From Klebsormidium nitens (Eukaryota; Streptophyta; Klebsormidiophyceae; Klebsormidiales; Klebsormidiaceae): a DNA stretch of 64,000 bases. A model generated the notes under the pieces. The model was not told the origin of the DNA. It did not search any database and saw only the letters and a program-made list of their open reading frames with translations. This document shows, piece after piece, positions 1-10,600 of this stretch. A program made the translations under genes and the position numbers. Location of the stretch: the NCBI GenBank assembly GCA_000708835.1, contig DF237069.1, positions 1 to 64,000 of the forward strand, given 5' to 3'. The stretch's first letter is position 1; every line of letters begins with the position of its first letter.

Positions 1-515
1 GAAATGAGACCATGTTAACCTCCCACGCCGGCCGGGCCCTATATCGACACCGCTCGGCGCCCGGCCGAATCACTTCCGCGCTACACACCCAGCAGGGGGG
101 TCCCGGCCCGAAATTCCTCTACGGTACATGGGCCAACATACCGGCACATTGACGGTTCTCGCCTCCGGAGAGACGTGCCGGCCGCTATCAAGGCCGTCGA
201 TACGCCGCTTGGCACGCGCGAGGAATCTGGGCCGTAAAAATTATGCTGTTCATCAGATGGTGAGCCCCGCGCAAAGCGAAGCGTTACCTCGGACGTCCGA
301 GGTAACGCTTCGCTTTGCGCGTCTGATCCGTCTGAAACTTTGATAGTAGGGCGACTACCGCATGCTCAGAGTTCGAGGGTCTCAAAACATACCCAATCCT
401 GATGCTCAGCAGCAGAGATAAGGGGGGGCAAATTTGGCGCATGTGTGGAAGCGTTCTGAGCTGCTCTTTTACAGCTGAGGAGGAGAGCCATCATGATACC
501 TCCGATGAAGTCAAC
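1..515. other. Upstream of NIPP1; no gene seen apart from a possible longer start
   Basis: No convincing coding region is visible before the NIPP1 start. The first 250 bases are GC-rich. The stretch holds the perfect palindrome at 268-321. An in-frame ATG at 402 could extend the NIPP1 protein by 38 residues; I treat 402-515 as likely leader because similarity to plant NIPP1 begins just after the ATG at 516. Confidence 0.5.
268..321. repeat. Perfect 54-bp palindrome without spacer
   Basis: Two 27-base arms are exact reverse complements and meet at the centre with no loop (centre GGAC/GTCC). Pairing breaks at the next base on each side. Further out, the hexamer ATCAGA at 252-257 has its complement TCTGAT at 322-327, so weaker symmetry may extend. 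It could form a cruciform or hairpin. Confidence 0.9.
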
Positions 516-3326
516 ATGAACAGGTTTCAAAGGTTCCAGAAGGCAGCTGAGGCTGATCCTTTTGCTGTGGAGTCGCTGAAAGTCTTGAAACCAAAGGCCT
601 CCAATACTGGGCTGGCAACTGATCCACAACAGACGGCACGCCAAGTTGAAGGACAAAATGATGGAAAGCTAGGAGTTGTAGCAGGTCGTGAACATGGGGC
701 AACGAACGGGCCTCAGACAGGTAAGTCGAGAAAATTTTGTGGCCACCAGTCAGGGGTCATTGGCAATAGTATATAGCAGCATTGCCCGAGTCTGGAGCAG
801 ACCGGTCGGAAGAAGCAGAATCGACATAATGCACTTGGTCCCTTCCACCTTGGTCATGGATATGACGCACAGTCGCTTGAATTCACAGAGCAGAAAGTGT
901 TGGTATCCTCCGTGCGTCACAGTGTTCTGATAACAGGGATCGTGGGCAACAGCTTTCAAGCTCCTTCCGCTTTAGGAACTCATTGATTACTTTTCTTTGA
1001 TAAGTTGGCGAGTCACTCTACTTGCTGCCTCCCTGCACCCCGCGAATCAGTCCCTGGTAAGCGTTCATTTGGAAAAGGCATTGATCAACGTGCTTGCGTG
1101 CAGTCACTGGCTCCACTAGTACCACCGTTGGGGGAGGCGCCACCACTTTTGAGTCTCCCGACTGGGCAACCGAACCACGTCCGGGAGCGTTTTTCCTGGA
1201 GGTGATGAAAGACGGGGTGGGCATCGACCAGCTGCCTCTGGACCGGAGAGCGACCGTCTTCGGCCGGCAGGCGCCGCTGTGCCACTACGTTTTGGACCAC
1301 CCGTCCGTGTCGAGACAACACGCGGCGCTCGTGTACCATAAGAATGGCAGGTACGGAGAGCGCAGTCCCTGCTATCCTTGGTTCCACTGGAAGCAGCACG
1401 ACCTGTCTTGCTGCCTGATCTTGGAAAGTTCATGTCCCCCACTTCCAAGCAAGCGTTCCAAACCTATGCACGATAGACGAATTGACTCTTCACGATAGCT
1501 GTGGGGATCGGACGCTCTTCTAGGCTGCTCTTGCCATCCTCTTTAAAGTTTGTGGACAAGTGCATGAAGTCCTCAACCTGTCTCAAGGACATGTCTTCCT
1601 CTCAAACTATGCGTATCACTCCTCCAGCATGTCTGGATCAGAACAACCGGCAGTCTCTTGGCAAAAACCTTAGCTTTTAAGGTTAATATTTCTCAACGCT
1701 CTGGAAGCTTCTGTCGCCACGGATAACCCATAGCCTATCTGCCCAGAAGCGGCACGTCGAACCGTGCCCCTCTCTCTATTCCCCTTTCATTATTCGTTTT
1801 AGTATACCCGAACCTATCATTTTGGACTCCAGTTTGTACATATAGCAGTTAGTGGCCCAAACTCGCTTAATCCAAGATTATGAAGAACATGGGAAGTGGT
1901 TTATTCTTGTCTAGTAACTCCCTGTCCTTCCCACTCTAGTTTCTACGTGGTCGACATGGGCTCCGCGCACGGGACATTTGTCTCCAACGAGCGCCTGCGA
2001 AAAGACAGCCCTGTTGAGATCGAGCCTGGCCAATCGGTCACGTTCGCAGCCTCGACTCGGTTGTACATGCTCCGGAAAGCCAAGCCGGATGCTGAAGGCG
2101 GGGGGCCCCGGCTACGCGACTCGGCAACGCCTCCCGTCGAAATGCCATCTCCGCCCGATCCTGCAGACACAGAAGCCGTTGTTGCATACCATACTCTCGT
2201 GAACAGGTAAGGGCAGACTATTACTTCTCGATCGACTTCATTTTAGACTGTTCGACTCCTTGTCCTTTCTTATTGATAGAAATCGGAGGTTGGTACCTGA
2301 TTCCGGTGCCTTATCTGAAACTCTGATCAGACATTGTCTGGCAGCCCTGCACTGACAGCTCGTCACATCTGCCTTGGACAAGTCCTGCCCGAAACCGTGC
2401 CGTTCTGGTGGCTGGCGGAACTGTTGGAGCGAGAGTGTGCGGAACGGACTCTTTTTTGTTCAATGAAGTACTCTGTCACTGTAATCAAAGCACGAGCGAG
2501 ACCGGTGGTATACGAAACATTGAAGCCTAGTTTCCCAACTGTGTTTGAGCCCGGTCCGTTTAAGAGGGCTGCTGACCAAGGGTTCAGCTTCGAGACAACG
2601 TCCACTGCTTTAACAACAATCCCGACCTTCAAAATCAGCCCCGCGTTCCTCTTCAACCTTCGACTTACCTTCGTTCACACTTGCTGAAGGCACGGGTACG
2701 ATTCTCCCTTGAACGCCGAAAGGCTCCCTGAAAGAGAGCCGCCCGACAAGGGGCCGTCCAGCGACGAGCGTCCGGATGACGGACCAGCTCCGGACGAAAC
2801 GACGGACGGCCGCCCGACCAAGCGGCAAAGGATGCGAAGCAGAGTTTCGTTTAGCGATCAGTACGGAGGGGCTCTCGCCCAAGTCGTGGGCGTATCTGAC
2901 GGTGCTGACGTGGACCGTGTCGGGCCAGTAGGCGTCCCCGAGGGCCAGGCACTAACCGGGAAGTACGCTTCACTTGTAGAGACGGTAATCGAGCCGTTGC
3001 CAAAGAGGAGTGTCGCATCTCCGAAGCAGCCCCCTGCTGTGTCGGATAAGTTGAAACAGTATCTTAGCTTGTCGAAGGGGTTATATGGGGATTTACCAGC
3101 CCCCAGTACGAGCGAGGCGAGCGGCAGCTCTGGTGGGGCACCAAAAGAGACTCGGAGAACGGCTTCGTTTGAAGCCTCTTCCGCAGCTGCCTCGCCCTCC
3201 GCTCAGCCTCGGGATGATCCTGTTTTTGGAGATGACGATGATATTTTCGAGAACAGAATAGGGGCGCAGACAGATGGTACAAACAGGGAGGCGTCAGGTT
3301 CGTTGTCAAAACCCTCAAGACCGTAA
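516..3326 (+). CDS. NIPP1: NIPP1 (PPP1R8)-like nuclear inhibitor of protein phosphatase 1, FHA domain
   Basis: Exons 516-720, 1104-1350, 1940-2206 and 2690-3326 join in frame (phases 1, 2, 2) to about 451 residues. The N-terminus carries the plant-type motif NRFQRFQKA. An FHA domain at about residues 85-165 spans the exon 2/3 junction; it contains FGRQ, VSRQHAA, DMGSAHGTF and FAASTRLY. Exon 4 encodes a basic KRQRMRSRVSFSD stretch whose RVSF (2841-2852, residue about 291) is a canonical RVxF docking motif for PP1, followed by a conserved VVGVSDGAD block, a KGLYGDLP motif as in animal NIPP1, and an acidic DDDDIF near the end. The family binds PP1 in the nucleus and recruits phosphorylated splicing and chromatin factors through FHA. 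The start at 516 is preferred; the in-frame ATG at 402 is possible. The exon 4 acceptor has a weak context. Confidence 0.88.
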
Positions 3327-4306
3327 CGATCTTTCTGCTCTAGAGCGTCAGCATCCAGGTTGAATGACAAGTTTTGTTTGCATGATTAATGGGCCAGCTT
3401 CAAATGCGTTCGCCTAGGCACGTACATGTGCGAGAGTACACATGTCGTGCTGGCCATTTCAAGACCCTGCTTTGCAATCGGGAATTTTCAATCAGCTTAT
3501 CCGGGCCAAGGCGATCCAATCATTCACCGCATCAGGTTTCAATAATAACTGAGTTGAGTCGAATCACCAACTGAGCCACTGGAACTTCGGAAGCGATTCT
3601 AAATAGAGCATAATTGTACGTTCAATGCTCAGAGATCTAATGTGACCCCAATGCATCGTAGCTTCGTACATAGCATGTCTACATGGACGTAGGCTTTGCG
3701 GCATTGACGTCAGGAGATTCATGCTAAGTTCGGCGCGAAACTTCATCAGATTCTGCAAATAATCCTCAAGTCGTCGCGGCCGTTGCATGACATGGCCGGG
3801 CCGGCAGTACATGCCATGGCCTAGCTAGCTTGCAGCTCGATCTGGCGGCCACGTATACGGTACTGGCGCCGGACCTTACATGCGCATCGCCGCACAAGCG
3901 CTGTGCGGTGTATATGTCCCAAATTAACTTGTTCGATGATCCGGATCGATATCGGCCGTACACATGATGCATCGGACGCTGTTTCAAGATATATTCTCAC
4001 GTGTAAAGATGTAGTGGCGATCGCATGGCAATCGATGCAATGCTGCAAAATCGCGATACACTGAGGTGGACTGCGCCCCTGGTCACGCGGCACCTAAGAT
4101 GTTCTCATGGCCGTCTGGACTCGTTTGCATGGCCGCGCGCCATACGTACACCATTTCTTCGAGCTAGAGTCTTACATGCTCTACTGCAATCAGGCCCAGG
4201 TCCAAGAGTCTACCTTAATTGCTCTGAGGAGATCTAAACGCCAACGGAGATCCATATAAGCCTCGTGCGCAAGCGACAAGACTTCAAAATTTTCAAATAT
4301 TTCGAG
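3327..4306. other. Intergenic, between convergent NIPP1 and CRR6 3' ends
   Basis: No exon-like segment was found on either strand. The middle (about 3780-4150) is unusually rich in short palindromic words such as ATGCAT, GGCGCC and TCGA-type sites. It holds a small hairpin at 3890-3908 (7-bp arms, 5-base loop). It presumably contains both 3' untranslated regions. Confidence 0.5.
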
Positions 4307-6680
4307 CTAGAACGGAACATAGTCACCACTCGAACCCCTTGGAGGAGGAGGGGGTGGGGGGAAGTCCGATCCGCCTCCTACTTGCAAATCGTCGTCTTTT
4401 CTACGTTCTGCCAAGACTTTCGGGTCTGCAGTCCCCTCGAGAATGTCAAACATGAGCGACTCAACCTTGAATCCCAGCATTTTCAGCATGTCTCGACACT
4501 TCAGATCTGGTCGGCTGAGGCCGTTGTCCTTCATCCACTTGTAACCATGGAACATCTTGTTCATCACAAAAAGCTCCAACGCCTCGGGGTTGAAGACGAG
4601 GCCCTCCCGTTTCGTCATCTGATGAGGGACAAGCATGGCTGCGTACCGAGCCCATTCTCCAGCCTGCAAGGAAGCAGATTGGATGTTACAAGAAGCTTCT
4701 TCCGAGCACAGGGCAGATACGCAATCTGCCTGCTCGTGGATACAGAAAGCAGCACAACAGATGCATGCAGCTTGTAGAATACACCGCTTTTGTTATTTTT
4801 GTCGTGCACTCCGTCACCACAACCCATCTTCAGGCATGGCTCAAAAGAAAACCTTTTTTGGGTCCTTTTCTCCCTCCAAGTTCAAGAGGCTTTTTCCTCA
4901 ACACATCGGGTGCACGGGGAGGGCAGGAGAAGCTCTCAAGGGTCATGGAGAGCGCTTACCTTCCAATCTAGGACCACCGGTAGCCAGGGGTACTCTGCAT
5001 CTAGCCGAACGAACCACAGCCGGATGTCGGGGTACTCAGACAATTCGCGAGGGTCTAGAGGGTTCGCTGGCTGGTAGTCTATTTGGAAACCCACGGTTCG
5101 CTTCATCAGTTCCTCGACCCCTTCTGAGGGCCCGCCTGCAAAGGTGTAGACGGATCCATGATTTTTCATGACGAACAGTGATTCAAGCTCTTATTTAAAA
5201 CCTATCTTTTACAAGAATCTGTTGTCTCGTCTTCAACAACCTGGCCGGCATGTGTCTGCAAATGATGCACACTGAGGGCCAGGTTTGGTGATCAAGCGAT
5301 CCCGCTCTGGCTTTCTTGCAGAAGAGTGTTTTGCACGTGGACATTGATGGTGTCAAGTATGGAGTCAACAAGACAAGACAATGATTGGCAGTAGTTCTGA
5401 CCGTCACGGAACAAAGGGAATGGGTGCTGCAGACATCGTCAGAATCGTGTAGGCAAGTTGGCCAAACTCCTCACCCAGAGGAGTCGTCCTGAGACATCAG
5501 CAATCTAGTATTCTGGTCCAGAGAGGCCGATTGTTGCTTTTCATGTACCATCCTTGAGACAATCCCGTTGAGTTGTGCCTTCAGTTCCAAGATTCATCAA
5601 ACTGTCCGAAACTTTCCTGCTCTGAATGTGGATAGTAGCTCTCCCAAATGCAAACTTCGAAGAATTTCAATCGCAGCGCAGAAGGACAAAACGTAGTGCT
5701 CACCAGGCCCACCCAAGAACGGCTTCAAGACTTCATCAGCAGGAGTGAGGTCCAGAATCTGCATGATTTCATTGTTGATGCGGATCTCAACACGGCCGGT
5801 TGTCGGGGGAGGGGCAGGCACAACATTCGGCCCAACTGCGAGCAGAAGGACAAGAAGCTGACTTTCAAACGCAAAGCCAAGTCAATATTGCAAACAAGCA
5901 TAAGATGGTGAGGGGAGTGACTGCAACCATTTCTTAGTAGACACCATCTTCTATATGTCAAAACAATGATTTCAATTGTTTCTAGGATTCTTTTGGCTGG
6001 CCCCAAAACATCGAGTCTGAAAGGGACTCAACTGCTTTCTCAAAGGGTTTCCTTGTGATTGCAAATAATCTAAAACCACATCAGCGGCTGTGGGGCCACT
6101 GCAAACTTTCCACATGTGTGCCACTAAGAAACTTTTATAGCACGTCCTCTTCCCAGGTAGAACTGGTGATACCAGTGATCGGTCTGTTTCCAGCATTCGT
6201 ATTCGCAGTGATCGTTCTGTTTCCTGCATTGACTTTTACCCCTTTGCTCGGACGTTAACGAACCGCTCTTTTGTGGCGAAGGATGTCACGAAACACAGAG
6301 CTGACCCGTCGGTCCGCCAGTCATTGGTGGAACTTTGGAGCATGAAAGAATATCACCATCTGAAGTCCCACTGCATCACTGCTGGCAGACAAAAAAGTTG
6401 TCCCACCTTCATCACCAAACGCCTCCAACTGTGCCCGTGCTTTGCCACCGACGGATCGCCTCCTGGCGGTCCCGAACTTCTGGCTGCTAGAAAGACCTCG
6501 TTTGTGGTCTGCTACAGTGGTGTGCGTTTGGAATGACTCACTGAGGGGGCTTGCGAACGGGGTTGCAGGAAGCAGTCTATCACGAATGCTTCTTTGACAG
6601 CGCCTACAATCGCCTGCGGCTGCACCACTGAATGCAGCGGAGAGACGGCCATAGTGCAAGGCTGCAGCTGAGGTCTCCAT
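4307..6680 (-). CDS. CRR6: CRR6-like chloroplast NDH complex assembly factor (DUF1817 family)
   Basis: Minus-strand exons 6680-6407, 5835-5656, 5135-4960 and 4663-4307 join in frame (phases 1, 1, 0) to about 328 residues. Exon 1 (91 residues) is rich in Ser, Ala and Arg with few acids, like a chloroplast transit peptide, with ARAQLEA near a plausible cleavage site. The body carries blocks I recognise from cyanobacterial and plant CRR6: RELSEYPDIRLWFVRLDAEY, PWLPVVLDWKAGEWARY and AAMLVPHQ. CRR6 is known to act in the stroma in maturation of the NdhI-containing part of the photosynthetic NDH complex. Odd point: the C-terminus ends in a glycine/proline tail with seven consecutive prolines (about residues 312-318), which I would not expect in the cyanobacterial proteins. 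The exon 2 donor (GAA/GTTTGC) is the weakest junction. The family call rests on remembered motifs. Confidence 0.78.
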
Positions 6681-7651
6681 CCAGTGTATCAAAAGCAATG
6701 CCAACTCACAAGTAAGGGGGCGCCAATGTGGACGCTTTTGAATGTTTGGCGACCAAGTTGGAAGAACCACCACACAAATGTAAGTTGTCAGAAGTATGAC
6801 AAAAGGAGAAGAGCACCAACGAAGGAGCCTGTCAATACTCCTCCAGATCCTAAGCGACAGCCCACATTTCCGATTTGAAACGGCGCTTGGAAGTCTGCCG
6901 CACTTTATTCACATATTGGTGTGCAAAAAAAGAACTTTCAAATGGAAAAGCAGCAACAAGCTCGCCCTGTGCGCAGAAGCTGGCAGCTTAACCAATTCGA
7001 TGAACAGAGAGCGCCCAAGTTGATGACAAATGAGAGCACTTCTGATGGAACCCATGCAGGGTGGTCAAGATTTCTGAACAGACGAGTGGCCACGTTTGGA
7101 ATTGAATTTGTAGCAGAGGCTAGCTAGCTCTGCAAATAGCTGTGGTTCTGCCAAATCTGGATTTCTTCCAGATTGCGGCGCAAACGTTACACTGCGCTGC
7201 CCTATGGTCAGTCCCCAAAAGGGGACCCGGTAGATGTGGTCCGGCTGTTGGTGAAGTGCTAACCGGGGTACGTGACTCCGAGCTTCCGTCATGTGCGCGT
7301 CCCGATTGGTCGAGAGAAAAGGTAACGCTGCTCAAAAGTGCTCGAATCAAAAAGTCGCTGCTCGGGAAAGTCAACAAGGACAGGTTCCAACTTTCATGGT
7401 GCATGCACACACAACTTCTCGGGCTGCATCATGGCGCATTTGAGCTCGTTTCGGAAGCAAGAAGCTTGTACACAGCGCCTCAAGGACGGAGGTTTGAAGT
7501 AGTTACACGGGTTGTGAGAAGCGCTTGTGGGCTCTGAGCTGTTTGTTGAACCCAGCTTTCGGCGTCGCAGAAGAAGCGGTTAGGTCTCTTTGCATTGCAG
7601 CTCCATCAGGGCAATGATCGAGCGGGGCGGGTTTAGAGAGACTTTCAAGCA
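6681..7651. promoter_or_regulatory. Divergent intergenic region between CRR6 and URT1
   Basis: The two start codons face away from each other across 971 bp, so this stretch must contain both promoters and 5' leaders. I see no clear TATA box, RNA gene or repeat. Open frames here are short and show no codon bias or recognisable motif. Confidence 0.5.
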
Positions 7652-10600
7652 ATGAATCAGTACCCTGGGGATGGGTACCCGTCCTATGGTTATCAGGGCA
7701 GGCGCCTGACTTCCCCCCAACAAGCAGGCCAGCTTGATGGTGGCATTCCCAATGGCGCTGGAGGCAATGCCTCCTATCAGCCCGGTTCCGCCTATGGCCA
7801 GGGGCCAGGTTATGGTAACCCGAGCGGCATCTCTGGGGACAGCGGGGCGACGCTCCTGCGACTCCTGCGGAGGGGGGAGACCCTCGGCCAAGAAGATGCA
7901 GTCAAGACTGCCGCTGCGCAGCAGAGGTACTCTGACCTCGACTATCTGACCTCGGCCGAGCAGCGCAAGTCCCCGGGTCCATGGTTTGGCCAACCGGACC
8001 CCGCGGTTGCCGCCATTGGGCCGAGCCGGCCGTCGTACCAGCCGTTCATGGGGGGTGCACACCGGCCCTCCGAGAACGCGAATGGCAGCCAGCAGACCTG
8101 GCAGGGCCCCCCGGATGCACGTCGGCAGAGCTTTGAGGGGGGGGGTCCCTGGTCAGCTGGCATGCACCCCCTGCGAGGCGAGCATTGGAATGGGGGGGAT
8201 GGGTTGGTGGCGAGTGGGAGGTCGCAGGCAGTGCTGCAGAGGCTGGACACATTGCAGCGACTGCCGTCGGATATCTTTGAGGATGGGAGCGGAGACTTGC
8301 TCAGAATGCTGCAGGTGAGGGATCTTTGCTCCTTTGGCGCTCATTCTAGGCGTTCTTACGCATGGTCTGCTTTTACATGTTGTCATTTGGCAAGCTGCTG
8401 GAAGATGTATGAACTGCTTATTTGTCCGGCGTCAATGTTCCTGTTACTTGGTAGCATTCTAGTGATCTGTAATGGAGCTGCCTGCCTGTACAACGTTCTC
8501 AGGGTGACCTTTGTTCACCTCTCTCTCCCGTCCCCTCTCTTGTGGGTTATGCGTCCAGGGACCGAAACGCATCAGCTTTAGCATAAATGTCAAACGTACC
8601 ACCTGTTAAATATACCACCATTTCTGAACGATCTCTGACAAACCCCTAATCCACCCAGGGCAACCAAGATGCAGCATCCGCAACTCACGCACCTCCCAGG
8701 CCGGCTCCAAAGTCGAGCGGCCCATCCTCCGATGACGCCGTCTACCAGCCCGGGGGTCTGCCCCGGGGGCAGTTCCACCACCCCGCGCCCGAGCCCATCG
8801 GGCCGCGGTCAAACCCCCCGCCCGAGGTCCTGGGAGACATCTGGGCTGCGACGGAGAAAGAGAGCAAGGAGTGGGGCAAGGGTGGGGGGGTCAGCATCCC
8901 CGGTGCCCAGCAGGAAAAGTCCACCCCCCCGTTTCAGCAGAGCCTGTCCTTTGGGCGCTGGCAATCGGTGGCCGCTTCCGTGCTGGACAACGACCCGCTT
9001 CCGGGGGAGAGGGTGCCGTCGCCACAGGCCGCTGCGAGGCGAGTCCCCAGCCAGCGGACGAGCTTCGAGGAGGATCTGGCGCGCAGGGGGGGCCTGGGAC
9101 CGGGGGGTCCGCTGGGGACTGTGGAAGAGCGCCCGATGGGGGGGCAGCGGAGCTCGTTTGACGAGCAGTATGCGCGTTATGGTAAGGACCGGCATTTGTG
9201 TGGCCTTTCCTGTGTCCATGTTGCCGTCTGCGAGGGCAACTGAGCTAGGAATCACGTTTGGTGCCAGAAACTGGTTAAAACTCAAGATTGCCACTGTGGA
9301 TATCCTGCCACCTGTGCCAGCTGTGGAAGCAAGCAGCCAGGTGGCACATTGATCCAAAGAGGCCCTTGATGAGACACCTACTGCAACTTCTAAATTCTGA
9401 AAAAGTTATCTTCCAAATGTCATTGCTGTGTTGGCTCTTGTTGACCTCAACAAGTCATATGGTTGAAATCTTGACGAAGTTGGATGCACTTGATGCTTCC
9501 CTTCCAGCACGTTCTGTGATTCAACTGGCGACTGTACTTCCAGGTTGAGACACCAATTTTTTGACTGTAAAATGTGTCTTTGCTGACCCTCCTCTCACCT
9601 TGCTTGCAGCGGAGCAGGTCGCGATGCAGGCCCAGAGCGAGTACTTTTACGCGCAACAGCGGCGCCTCGCGCAGGCGCAGATGGAGCTCTTTTATCAGCA
9701 GCAGGGTGGCGCCCCGAACCGCTCCGCGCCTGGTTCCGGCCGTAGCTCTCGCAGCAACAGCAAATCCCCCCTCCGGCAACCCCGTGGCAAAGGGCCCCGC
9801 TGGCCCGAGTACGACACACCGCCAGGCGGGTTCTCCCAGTATGACCTGCCGCTCAAGCCAGGACAGGGCCTCGGGTACGACGACCCGCTGTATTGGCAGT
9901 CGCAACATGGTCCTCGGGGGCCCTTCAAGGGAATGCACGGGCAGGGGCCTCAGGGGCACTTCCACGAGAAGCCGGGGGCGGGTCCAATGCAGCAGTGGGT
10001 TAAGGTCGGCGACCCGGGCGTAAACCCAGGGTTAGGCCTCGGGCAGCATCTGGCAAAGGCGAACTACGGGGGTGCAAGAATGGAGGGCCCCGACGGGTTT
10101 GGCAGCTTCAGTTTTCCTGTGACGGGGGATCCGAACGGGGGGCAGCGGTTGCAGCATTCGGACAATTCGGGGGGGAGTGGCGAGGGAGGCCACCACCCCA
10201 AGGGGGGGCGCAAGACCCCCAAGAACCGCACCCCCAAGGGAACGCCCAAAGGGACGCCGACCGGGTCACCGCTCCGCAGCAGGCGGGGGGACAGCAAGTC
10301 GCCGCTGAAGGGGCGGGACGGGAAGGAGGAAGGCAAAGAAGGGGGGCGCGGGCGGCGAGGCGAGAGGGAGCCGCAGAAGCCCAAGAGCCACATGGAGTGG
10401 CGGCAGAAGTCTCCCACCCCCCCAAAAGAAGATGGCCCGACGCCCCCCGAGGGGGTGACTCCGCAGGGCCCGACGCCCCGTGCGCAGTCGCCGGAGCGGG
10501 CCGTGGCTGACGCTGACGTCAGCAAGGGCGAGCCGGAGGAGGGGAAGACAGACACCGAGTTCCTGCATGCGCTGGTGCGCCAGCTGTCTCTGGCGGAACT

